NCBI RefSeq assembly: GCF_027409185.1
Contig: NC_084462.1
Coordinates: 24,961,577-25,025,576 of the forward strand
Source: Cynocephalus volans
Lineage: Eukaryota > Chordata > Mammalia > Dermoptera > Cynocephalidae
Direction of reading: 5' to 3'
DNA length: 64,000 nt
Shown: positions 53,431-63,769 of the stretch, in pieces
Layout: every line of letters starts with the position of its first letter
Position numbering within the stretch: position 1 is the stretch's first letter
Position numbers and translations under genes: made by a program
Notes under the pieces: model-generated
Told to the model about the DNA's origin: nothing
The model's database searches: none
What the model saw: only the letters and a program-made list of their open reading frames with translations

Positions 53431-53724
53431 TAATTTTTTTCACTCACTATTTGTGGTAGATAAATTTACCAATTTGTTCAAGGTTTCAAGATGGTAAGAA
53501 ATAACCCTTGGCTAACAAGAAATTATAGAAGGAATGGGTAGCACTTGGAAATTGTGAACTCTGAAATTCAGAAGGAATGTTTAAAGTGGACTGAGATGTC
53601 CCATCTCCATAACTGAATGTGACCTCATGTTGCCTTCTTTTAGGTATGTTGAAATGCATTTGTGGCTGTGGTAACTGGAGAGGTGAAACAAAGTACATTT
53701 TGAGGTGCCCAGGGCTTACTCCTG
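53431..53724. other. intergenic, nothing recognised
   Basis: Could hold the eroded 3' end of the ERVL element; no LTR recognised. Confidence 0.25.
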
Positions 53725-54036
53725 GGCTCTCTTCTGTTCTCTGTCTCTATGGAATACCTTAGCAATCTCATCCAGTCCCATGACCCTAAATAACAACTAT
53801 ATACTGATGACCCCTAAACCTACAATTCCAGCTCTGGCCTCACTTGGAAGTCCAGACTATACATCTACCTGCCTATTTATGAATCCCATGGAGGCCTCAC
53901 AAGGACCTCAAATCAGCATGACCAAAGCAAAACTACTGACTTCTGGCTATCAGCCTCCCCTAACCTGCTCCTCATTCAGTCTCCCCTTTTTCAATAAACG
54001 GCACCGTGAGCCACCCAGTTGCTCAAAACAAAAATA

Positions 54037-54252
54037 TAGAGCTACTCTCTCCAATATAGTAACCACTAACCATATGTAGCCATTTAAATTTAAAATTTAA
54101 TTAAATAAAATTAAAATTTCAGTTTCTCAGTTTTGCTAGCCACATTTCAAGTGCTCAACAGCCACACGTAGCTATACCTACCATATTAAGGCAGTCAGAT
54201 ATAAAACATTCCATCATCACAGAAAGATCTATGGGACAGCACTTCTCTAGAG
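54037..54252. mobile_element. hAT-type MITE in L2
   Basis: 'aatatagtaaccactaaccatatgtagcc ... catttcaagtgctcaacagccacacgtagc ... ctatgggacagcac': a Charlie-related non-autonomous element. Confidence 0.6.
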
Positions 54253-54613
54253 AGGTTGCCATTGGTTCCTCTTTCCCTTACCTCCCACATCTAATCCATT
54301 AACGAGTCCTGTGGATTTTACCTTCAAAATATTCCCTGAATCAATCCCTCTCTCTCCAACCAACTTCTACTATTCTGGTTTATTCACCATTATCTTTCAC
54401 CTGGACTGCTGAAACCACTTCTGAATTACCCTAGTTCCAGTCTCATCCACCTATTAACCATTTCTCCTTCAGGTAGACAGAGTGATTTTTTTCAAAACTG
54501 AAAATCAGATCACATCTTTCCCCTGCTACAACTCTTCTAACAGTTTCTGTAGCATAGACTGTAGTTTTCTCCTAACATCCCTTCTTTCCTTCTGCCTCTT
54601 AATAGAACCTCTG

Positions 54614-55524
54614 TGTCACCTCTCACAGAGTGACGGAGACGCAAAAGATTACTCAGAGCCCATGAATTCAGAGCAATGAGAAGCCCAAAGGAACTGCACC
54701 AAGGGAAAACTCCTTCAAGAGAGGAGAGCCCAGGCACAACCCTGAGTCAGATTGTGCTTCAGTTTTTATTGTAAAGACAAGAAAATTACAGAAGAAACAC
54801 AGGTGGTTAATCGATCATAGTGAAAACATAAACAAACTGTTTATGTGACAATCTTCATTAAAGCAGATAAAACTTAAAATAGTTCAAGCAATTTACCATC
54901 AAAAGGAGTCATAAAATTAAGCTATGTGACGTACAAAAAGAAACAATGGGATAATCACCATAGCACTTAGCTCCCCAAGAAACTCAAAGGAACAGCTTAG
55001 GGCGTGATGTGGAACGTCCCCCAAGCACTAACTAGCAGAATATCTTTGAAGATTTTAGCTTACACACTTTCCCATCATTTCTGCACCAAGGGCAAATGCC
55101 CCCAGAGCAATCACTTTTTGCTGTGCTTTAATTCTCTTATCTATATCAAAGGCTTCAGTCCTGTGAAAGTTTTCTGGTCTTTTCTAACCTTAGAATTTCT
55201 ACATGTTTTCCTAAAGGGTTGGGCTCATGGCCCCGTAAGCTACAGGACTTTGATCCTTCTAAGCTATAGGATTTGGCTTAAACTAAGGACTTTGGTCCTT
55301 CTAAACTAGAGGACTTTGGTCCTTCTACACTACAGTTAACCTAAGGACTTTGGTCCTTCTACACTACAGGCTAAACTAAGGACTTCAGTCCTCTACACTA
55401 CAGGACTTTGGTCCTTCTACACTACAGCCTAAACTAAGGACTTTGGTCTTTCTATGCTATAGGCTTTGGCCCTGTGAAATACATGTGTTTTATTTCTATC
55501 TCATTAATGTCAATATCCTCCACA
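54614..55524 (-). mobile_element. solo LTR of an unidentified family, long-U3 copy
   Basis: Plus-strand ends TGTCACC...CCTCCACA. A minus-strand AATAAA (TTTATT near 54,763) about 150 bases from the 54614 end fits the R-U5 part of a minus-strand LTR. The U3 side carries a seven-unit minisatellite (55240-55465). Related copies: 28525-29094, 61899-61992, 63770-64000. Confidence 0.6.
55240..55465. repeat. minisatellite in LTR U3
   Basis: Seven imperfect copies of AGGACTTTGGTCCTTCTA separated by 'cactacag' with or without 'cctaaactaa'. Each unit holds the small inverted repeat AAGGAC/GTCCTT. Confidence 0.85.
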
Positions 55525-56097
55525 CCTCTGAAGTTTAGGTGAGCACATGGAAGGCCAAAGAAAAGAATACATTTTTCAGGTCCCTCCTTGTACTTAGGTG
55601 TGGTCATGTGACTAAGTTCTGGCCAGTGAGATGAGAGCCAGTGAGGTTGTGTGCAGTTTCTTTTTTTTAAAAGAGCAGGCTCACCCGGGGTCCTGAGACA
55701 GGAGCCAAGGGCCAACCCCACACCCCAGCTCCCAACCCTGCAACAACATCTTAGAATATTAAAAAAAAAAAAAAACCCTGCTGTTCCCAGGAGGCAGGAA
55801 TAGAGATGTACATTTGTCCTACCATGTGTTACCTTCTTATTAATTCCCCCAAAATGTTGTTACATATTTTTAAAATGTATATTAGAATCTACAAGTACAT
55901 AATATTACTTTAAAAATAAATAAAAGAGCAGGCTCTTCCTACTGCTGTAACAGGCATGATGGCTGAAGCTGGACTAGATCATGAGGTGAATTTGGGAGTG
56001 CAGGTAATGCACTATGTGGCAACGAGATAGAAGCAGCCCGGGTCCCTGACGTAGTCTGGGGTTTTCCACTATAATGGGACCTAATTCTAACTAATAT
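55525..56097. repeat. unclassified repeat, related to 42190-42470
   Basis: Shares 'taggtgtggtcatgtgactaagttctggcca'-type wording. Interrupted by an A-rich stretch. Confidence 0.4.
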
Positions 56098-56634
56098 ACC
56101 TTCCCATCACACTTAAAATACAAACTCCTTACCAAAGTCTTGAAGGTCTACATGACCTCGTCCCACTCCAGTATAATCCCCAGTATACTCTCTCCTTACT
56201 CACCACACTCCAATCACTTTGGCTTTCTTTTTTGCTGCTTCAACACACCAAGCTTCTTCTTGCTTTAGGGCTTCTGCACTTGCTTTTCCCTCTGCCTGGG
56301 ATGCTCCTCCTCAGAACTCCTCATGACTGACTCCTTCTTGTTATTCAGGTCTCAGCTTAAATGTCACTGTTTTAGAGATGGTTCCCCTGACCGACCCAAT
56401 CTACCCAACTCACTCTTTTCCAAGACCATATTTTAATCCTCCGCATAGAATTTATCACTAACTGATGATTGTTTATTTAATTTGGTTATTGTTTGCTTAC
56501 CCCCACTAGAATGTAAGCTCCACAAGATAAGAATTTGTTCACTCCTGTATTCCCAGCATCTAGAAGGTGCCTCAAACCTAGCAGACACTCACTAAGTATC
56601 AAATGAATAATCAAACACTATTCCACCTAGAGGG

Positions 56635-56785
56635 GTGGTTAAAAGCAGGGTTTCTAAAGTCAGAAGACCCAGATTCCAATCCTGACTGGGCCATGTACCA
56701 GTCGTGTAATCTATGGCAAGTTTTTTAACCTAAGACGGTGTAAAATGAGGATTCTATTTAGCCATAGGGTAGGAGTAAATGAAAT
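56635..56785 (-). repeat. MIR
   Basis: 'ggttaaaagcagggtttctaaagtcagaagacccagattcc ... gtgtaaaatgaggatt': minus-strand MIR order. Confidence 0.6.
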
Positions 56786-56899
56786 AGCATTTATAAAGCA
56801 CTCCCTCTCCTTCTCCCTCTCTTCCCCTGAGAGCTCTCTTCTTTCCTCTTCCTCCTCAGCCCCTCATATGGCCACTTCTCTTGCGCTTTGCGTGTCACT

Positions 56900-57443
56900 C
56901 TGAACAGTCCAGAGTGGGCTTTTGAAATTTGGCGGGAATTATCGACTTCAGTCGGGAGGACGAGAGCTGCGCAGGCGCGGGACATCTCCTCTGTCTCGCG
57001 CGCTAACTTTGCAGCCTTGACACCCAATCAGAGCTAGCGTCGGAGCCAGAATGCTGAAGATTCACCAATCACAACTCGGAGGCGGGCCGCAGTGGAGGCA
57101 GTGGCGAGAGGGGGCGGGGACAAGGAGAGGGCACGCACAGTTCTCGCTGCCGGGGTCTCCGCCAGCCAATGGAAGAAGCCTGAGGCCTTAAGGCTGTAGG
57201 GCGTGGCGTTTGAGGCTCCAGCAACCGGAGGCCGTCCCAGGCCGGGCCAATCACAGTGAGAGGTGGGAGAAGACTAGCCAATCAGTGCGCAGGACAGGCG
57301 AGGGGAGGGGAAGGGTGGCGGAGTCTCTCGCGGACGCCGCCGGCTCTCGAGCTGCTGTCAGGAAAGCCGGGTGTGCGGAGGCGGTGGAAGGAGGCAGTGG
57401 TTGAAGGGGCAATTCCTGACTTGCGGGGAGGGAGTGGGCAGCA
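56900..57443 (+). promoter_or_regulatory. AGFG2: AGFG2 CpG-island promoter and 5' UTR
   Basis: TATA-less CpG island. An E2F-like TTTGGCGGGAA is at 56928-56938 and an NRF1-like TGCGCAGGCGC at 56968-56978. Five plus-strand CCAAT boxes start at 57024, 57065, 57166, 57247 and 57278; the last lies about 165 bp before the ATG. The transcription start is not determinable here but probably falls after 57,290. Confidence 0.75.
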
Positions 57444-57664
57444 ATGGTGATGGCGGCGAAGAAGGGCCCAGGCCTGGGTGGCGGGGTCGGCGGGGGGAAG
57501 GCGGAGGCGGAGGCGGCCTCGGAGGTGTGGTGCCGCCGGGTGCGAGAGCTGGGCGGCTGCAGCCAGGCCGGGAACCGCCACTGCTTCGAGTGCGCTCAGC
57601 GGGGGGTCACCTACGTGGATATCACCGTGGGCAGCTTCGTCTGCACCACCTGCTCCGGCCTCCT
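57444..57664 (+). CDS. AGFG2: AGFG2 (ArfGAP with FG repeats 2) coding exon 1
   Basis: AGFG2 is an ArfGAP-domain protein with a long FG/NPF-repeat tail, related to AGFG1/HRB, which works in endocytic trafficking with EH-domain partners. This exon encodes 73 residues plus two bases of the next codon, beginning MVMAAKKGPG. After a Gly/Ala-rich leader comes EVWCRRVRELGGCSQAGN and then the ArfGAP zinc finger with all four cysteines (CFEC and CTTC, spacing CX2CX16CX2C). The exon breaks inside the last Leu codon at a GTGAGT donor (57665). The catalytic arginine that normally lies five residues after the last Cys must therefore come from exon 2, outside the window. A second ATG at codon 3 is a possible alternative start. 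Confidence 0.93.
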
Positions 57665-60394
57665 GTGAGTGGACCGACGCGGGCGGAGGACCAGGAAGGA
57701 GGGACTAAGTCGGCCTGGGGGACGGCGGGGACCGGGGCGGGCGGGGAGGCCTGGAGACGCGCCGGCTGTGGTGAGAGGGTCGTCTGCCGCAGAGGTGTCG
57801 TGGGGAAGGGAAGGGGAGAGAAGGCGAGGCTGGAGTCGCGTTGCGGAGGGAAGGGTGGGGGGTGAGAAGGACACCCAGAGAGGAGTGGAGAAACTCCCTG
57901 AAGGAGGCGAGGCAGACTGCGAACGGGGAGGGAGAAAGTGTGGAGAACGGAAGGAAACTCGGGGTGCGGTGGAGGTGGGGGGTAGGGATTTAAAGGGCCA
58001 GAAAATGATATATACCTTTGAAGGGAACGTCATGTAGGTGGAAGGCAAAAAGGAAAGAGGTACGCAAAGCTGGCCTCAAGATGAAGGAGTACCTTTCTTC
58101 TGGCTCGTGTCCCTCCTGGAGTGTGAGAATGCAGAAGCCAGTTGAATATGGGTAAATTAACCCAGATTGACAGCCTAGAGACAGTGGCAGATAAGGAGCC
58201 ATGGTTCAGGTTTCAGGTGTACATCTTAATCTTGCAGGACTTTGGAATGCTATCTAGAGGACCGATTTCTTACAAAATCCGATGTTACCCTGGTAGAGAG
58301 CTTAACTTTTCCAAAGGTTTGGGGATCTGAATGAGCCGTCCTTAAGTATAATCCTTTACACCTTTAAACTCCTTGATGCTGGTGGTGGCATCAGGTAAAC
58401 TCTAGATTTGGAAGGAGTGGGGAGGAGGGGACAGGCTTTGTTTTATAATCTGCAGTGGTACCCTTGGCACTCACACTGTATTTGGTCATGCTGGAGCCAA
58501 TTTAGAGCCATAGTTCTAGCCAAACTCTGATTATATAGTAGGGTTCCCTTCCCAGCCTTAGGGAATTATTTGGTTAGATGCATGATTAACATCTGATATC
58601 AGGCCTGGATCTCTGTTTTTTTATAAGTTTGTCGAGGAATTTATTTTGACTAGGTTTTTAATATTATTTTAATACACTGTTGTTTTTGTTTTGTTTTTAA
58701 CAAGGAAAGCTTTCCTTGTTCTTATGCCTTTAAGATCCAAGGAGTGAGCAGTATTCTTGCATGACAGATGGGAGAACAGAAGCAAAGAGAGGTTTAGTAA
58801 CTTATCCAGTGCCATGTAACAGTTGTTTTCAGCATTTGTTCTTTGATATTAGTTATGATCACGGCAGACCAGAAATGAGGATACAGGTCTCCTACGATAC
58901 AATTTGGAATTACTTCTCAGTTTTTGCCCAACTTCTGTTTTATCAACCTCACTCTTGTGTTGTGAGAATGAACTTGACTTTGGTCTAAGTAAAAGCCATT
59001 GTGGCCCTTGGGACAGTGATTTAGAACCCTAACAGGAATGTGTCATAAGTTGAGATAGAGATTCAAATGAAGCAAGAGGGTAGAGACTTGAGACCAGGAC
59101 AAGTACTCAAAGGAGAGAAGAAGCAAAGTTTGGTATAAGGTAAAGTAGAAAGAGAAAGAGCAGATTCCTAAAGATCCTGTTACGAAAAGGGAAATCTGAT
59201 TATAGAGTCTGGAGAGAAATAAATGGAAGCAGGGGGATAAAATTGATATATCAGAGCTAGGTCCTAGGAGGAAAATGTTAGGAAAGAGTGTTAATTCATT
59301 ACCACGGTTAGTGGTGATGGCTTGAAACATAAAACTGAGTAAATGGGAAGTGCTGACATCATTATCATTATTTTCTAGATCTTGGTTTAAAGTATCCCAC
59401 AGATAACATTTCTCTTCTATAATGAAATCCCTCAATCAGGACAGAAGGAAGGCCAAGGGATCTGGGACACATTAAAAACCTGGTTTCTTTTGCTGAAAAA
59501 GTTAACTCCTTAAACATCAGTGCACAATGTGCAGAACCTTACCACTTTTCCCTGTGATCCTATTATTAATCTCATTAATGAAAAGTCAGACACTTGTGAT
59601 ATGGTCATGCACTGGATGGAGATGGCTATGGCCTAAGGATTAATTACTTAGTTTAATAGAGAAGTACCGCAAGAGGCCTGGATCTGTCCAGGGTGCATGT
59701 ACTTCAAACGGTGGGGGATTAGCTCCTTAGGAACTTTAAGTTCCCATAGGACCAAGTAAAAATAATCTACCAGCCCTTTTCTAGATTCAAGAAATTCTAG
59801 AAAGGACATTTTTGCTTTAATATTTTGGTAAAGCATTATAAGAATCACTCAGAGTGATTCTTGAAGTGGTAGACTTTAGGGAGCGTATTTTGGTGGCTGG
59901 AAAATGAGAAGCTAGGCCAACCCTGTGATAGCAGGACATGAGAGTAGAGTGAAGGATCAGGAGGCTGGGCCAGTAAATAAAGCTGAACCAAAGACACACT
60001 GAGATTGTTAAAGAGAGAAATATCAGGAGAAACTTAACAAGAAAGTTGGAGTTTCCCTGGCTGTGACTGCCTGGATTTTGGCAGTACTTCTCATTTGCTA
60101 ATTGAAATTCTAGTTAGCATGGACTAGGGCAAAGCATATAAACCTTTTAAAGAGGTCCCCCTTTGAGGTACTGTGGGAAGAGCAGGGACCTGGCAGGTGA
60201 GCCACATGCAGAATGTGTGAGGCAAGGGACACTTTTTACTGGCTGCAGAGTGAGGAGAGGGCATGCAAAGTCCTGCAGGCAAGGGAGAGGCATGGCTGCA
60301 TGGTGGCACAGAGACCAGTTAGCATCTTAACTCCATGTGGTCGATTGCCCATAAATTAGGTGGGAAGTGAAAGTTATGGCAGGTCCAGCCTGCA

Positions 60395-60610
60395 CATTCA
60401 TTCAGTGAGTCAACAAACATTGAGTGCCTATCAAGCCCCAGACATTCCCATCTTCATGTAGCTTACATCCTAGTGGAGGCCATAGACTATAAGTAAATCA
60501 TTCTATATATAACCGTAGGTAGTGATAAGTGCTATGAAATAAAGTAAAGCTCAGTATGGTTAGAGAGTGATGGGAGCTTATACTGAGATACAATGCAAAG
60601 AGAAGAAATA
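60395..60610 (-). repeat. L2 fragment
   Basis: 'cattgagtgcctatcaagcccc', 'tgtagcttacatcctagtggagg', 'gtagtgataagtgctatgaaat': complement of the L2 3' end. Confidence 0.7.
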
Positions 60611-60854
60611 TTCTAGGAAAATGAAGAGAATATTGAGGGGGGAAATTGAAATACCCCACTTAGCACCATAGACAGAGAAAGGAGACAGCAGGATTGGCTT
60701 TATTTTAAAGGCCAGTTTTCTGTTGACTGTTACAAATCTCTCTCCCTCTCAGGGGGTAGAGTCTTCTGGAGGCAGTGAGCAGAATTACTAGAGTTCCCAG
60801 CTGGCTGGTTTGGCTGATTTAGCAAGGTTGACTGTTCCAGCCAAAGTTGAATTT

Positions 60855-61024
60855 TTTTTTTTTTTTTTTAAAGATGACCAGTAAGGGGATCTTAACCCTT
60901 GACTTGGTGTTGTCAGCACCAGTCTCTCCTGAGTGAGCTAACCGGCCATCCCTATATAGGAATCGGAACTAGTGGCCTTGGTGTTATCAGCACCATGCTC
61001 TCCCAAGTGAGCCACGGGCTGGCC
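60855..61024 (-). mobile_element. CYN SINE, dimer
   Basis: Flanked by the 14-bp duplication CCAAAGTTGAATTT at 60841-60854 and 61025-61038; long T run on this strand. Confidence 0.9.
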
Positions 61025-61898
61025 CCAAAGTTGAATTTCCTAAGATCTGAAGAAAAATTCACATTTTAATATTGGTGGGTGGGTATGACTATTCCTCCAT
61101 CCCTGCATGTATGAGCTCATTCTCTCTCTCTCTTTCTTAGTGAGAAATATTTTTTCAGCTATAGCCTAAACCTACAGCGTTGGCATGAGGGCCTAAGAAA
61201 GGCTGCTAGTTTCTGCTGTTTCTAAATTTACATACAAACTACCACAATTGCAGTTCCCACATTCGACCTAGTTTTATTCATTTGGTTTTCTTCCAGTACC
61301 TAATTTCCTCAACCTAGATATGGATCCTTTTAATTTCCCCAATATATATGTATGCTTGTTTGTTTACTTAAATTTCTAACTCTTCTACTAGAGGATAAAT
61401 CAGCCACTTGAAGCTTAAGATAGGGTAAAAATTGCCACTAAAAAGTCTATTTCCAAAGCAGTGCCTTCAGTGTTCTTTCTTCTGGTTTGCTTCAGTGCTT
61501 CTGTGGAAAAAACACTGTTCTTTCAAAAGAAAATGGACATTGAGGCCTGAAATCTCGTTGACATTAGGGATGGGCACTAACTTTGACACCCAGTTTTTTC
61601 AGCAAAGTATGACATGCTTCCCTGACCTGGCTGTTTGGGTTCATCCTTTAATCTATCCTTTTTCAGGTCTTGGTAATGGATCCTTGTCTCTTCTACTTCT
61701 GCCCAACCTTACTCTGATAGTGGGAGTCAGGATTAAGGTGGGCAGAGTGCTGGGGTGGGTGCCAAGAGATGTGCTTGACAGCTCTTTATTTGTGACAAGT
61801 TTCCACCCTCCATGTGCCTTAGTTTCCCTTTCTGGCTTGCTAGCAGTGGTTTCTAGTTGAACCATTTTTATCTCCATAGAAGGAAAGGTATAGTATAT

Positions 61899-61992
61899 TG
61901 TTACACTTCCCACTGTGTAACAGAGATGAAAAAAGGATTACTCAAAGCACCGTGAATGCATTGAGAAGCCCAAAGGGTCTGCATCCATCCAC
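61899..61992 (-). mobile_element. 94-bp terminal piece of the unidentified LTR
   Basis: Begins TGTTACAC and matches 63770-63860 for about 90 bases, then stops. The exact 7-mer AGTATAT stands on both sides (61892-61898, 61993-61999). Confidence 0.6.
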
Positions 61993-62483
61993 AGTATATC
62001 GTTGAATAATTCAGTACTTTTCCATCTGTCTGGGTTGGGGAGGTACACTTGTACCTTGCCCCTATTTTAGTCTCATCCCTTGCTCTTCTTCTACCTCATC
62101 TTTCATATTCACCTCTGCTAGGCAGAGGTGAACATAGTCTCACTAAATTACAGATTTATGCACTTTATCATAAGGAGCCCATGAACCACTTGAAAATTCC
62201 CTAAGGAAGTAATAAATTACCAAAGAGATGGGAGGGAGCGGGGGGTGGGGTGGGGGGTGGAATGTAAAATCGGATTGAGATTGAGCCTGAAGAGGGCAGC
62301 TAGTAATGTTATCAGGACTCTACCTGGGTCTGTACAAGAGGACAGCTGTTTATCATTGCTACTGAGGTAGAACACAGGAAGTGGTTTGAAGAAGAATTTA
62401 GATTAGGAAGAGGTTTCCTAAAATTAATGAAATGGACCCTGGAGCAGGGTAATAGGAGAGCCCTTCTATTAAGAACTATTGAA

Positions 62484-62584
62484 GGGCCGGCCCGTGGCTC
62501 ACTCGGTAGAGTGTGGTGCTGATAACACCAAGGCCCCGGGTTCGGATATTTTAAAAAATATAAAAAAAAAAAAAAAAAAAAAAA
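62484..62584 (+). mobile_element. CYN SINE, left-unit monomer
   Basis: Ends at 'ggttcggat' and passes into an A-rich tail. Perfect 13-bp duplication AAGAACTATTGAA at 62471-62483 and 62585-62597. Confidence 0.9.
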
Positions 62585-63090
62585 AAGAACTATTGAAAAT
62601 CCCTACTAGAGACTCTTGGTGATTTTTGGGTCCAAGATAAGAGCTAGACTGGTTTAGCAGCTCAGCGGCAGAGGAGTGGAATCCCAGGAGCAAAGAAACA
62701 ATCTGGAGTTTATGATTTTGAATATCAATATTCAGAGGCAAGGAGTTCCCAAGTCCAAATTTGGCACAGATAAAAGAACTTGGGTGCTGAGTAGAACTGG
62801 TTTTTCTCCATTGTTGATCTAGCCAGAACCTTCTTATCTGAGCAGCTGAGCGGATTTGCTGCTTTTATGAAGCAAAATAGAAGCAGAATTTGGGCCAGCT
62901 TGAGGTTGATGACCACAGAAAAACAAAAGGTGTGGTATTTGGGGAAATACTAGTATGCTTAATAAAATCAAAGGAGAGGAGGGAGAGAAGGAAAAAGAAA
63001 GAGAATTGGGCAGACTTTAGCATCAACACATACAAATGGCTTTACTTGCTGAATAATTCAGAGTACTTCAAATGCTGGTTAGGTGCCCCC

Positions 63091-63188
63091 TTTTTGTGGG
63101 GTGGGTGGTTGGCCTATACAGAGACCCTTGACCTTGGTGTTACAACACCGCGTTCTAATTGACTGAGCGAGCTAACTAGCCAGGCCCC
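63091..63188 (-). mobile_element. CYN SINE, monomer
   Basis: Minus-strand tRNA-like unit; near-perfect flanking repeats GGTTAGGTGCCC / GTTTAGGTACCC at 63078-63089 and 63189-63200. Confidence 0.75.
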
Positions 63189-63605
63189 GTTTAGGTACCC
63201 TTTAATAAAGAAACAGAAGTAGATAAAGACAAGTCTGGCTGGAGGATTGATTACTAGTAATGTACTTGCTTTCCATTGAAAAAACTTGCCCTATTCTGTC
63301 TAATAAATTTATCTGTATTTCTCCAATGCCTGGTTAGAGATAACAGAATGGACTTGCTGTAGTAACTGAAGCCTCTTTCTAGCTCTTACTTCTTTTGCGA
63401 AGAACCTGAGAGTTCTGTTGGGGAGACTGGCTGCAAGCTGGAGAGTTGGGTGTGTTTAATTCCAGGCCAATTGCATGACCCTGCTACATACCCAATAAAG
63501 TGCAACACAACTAGACTATTTGATTGCAGCTACTGGGAAGAGATGAGTTCTTGCTTCTAAGTTACTTCTCTCAGCCAGCAATGGCCTCTCTATGATTCAG
63601 AAAGA

Positions 63606-63690
63606 GGGCTGGCTGGTTGGCTCAGTTGGTCAGAGCATGGTGTTATAACACCAAGGTCAAAGAGTTCCAATCCCCTTACTGGCCCACCAT
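63606..63690 (+). mobile_element. CYN SINE, monomer
   Basis: 'gggctggctggttggctcagttggtcagagcatgg ... gatcccctt'-type tRNA-Ile-like unit; CAGAAAGA flanks it at 63598-63605 and 63691-63698. Confidence 0.8.
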
Positions 63691-63769
63691 CAGAAAGAAA
63701 GAAATACTATGACTCATAGGTCATGTAACTAGGCCCTCTTCCTGGGCCGCAGAGTGTTGCCTTGTAGAA

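Larger units (their letters stand above)
53725..56612 (+). mobile_element. L2, long copy in three pieces
   Basis: Pieces 53725-54036, 54253-54613 and 56098-56612 are consecutive parts of one L2 ('agcaatctcatccagtcccatgac', 'tcacctggactgctgaaacc', 'tctgcctgggatgctcctcc', 'actagaatgtaagctccacaag'). The breaks are a hAT MITE and an LTR plus a further repeat. Confidence 0.75.

Noticed and set aside
55240-55465. CRISPR-like regular repeats
   Set aside because: Units are imperfect and near-contiguous, with short repeated rather than unique spacers, in a mammalian LTR.
61090-61220. Possible AGFG2 exon 2 after a strong pyrimidine-AG at 61139-61140
   Set aside because: The sequence after the AG does not continue the ArfGAP domain and carries stops in the needed phase.
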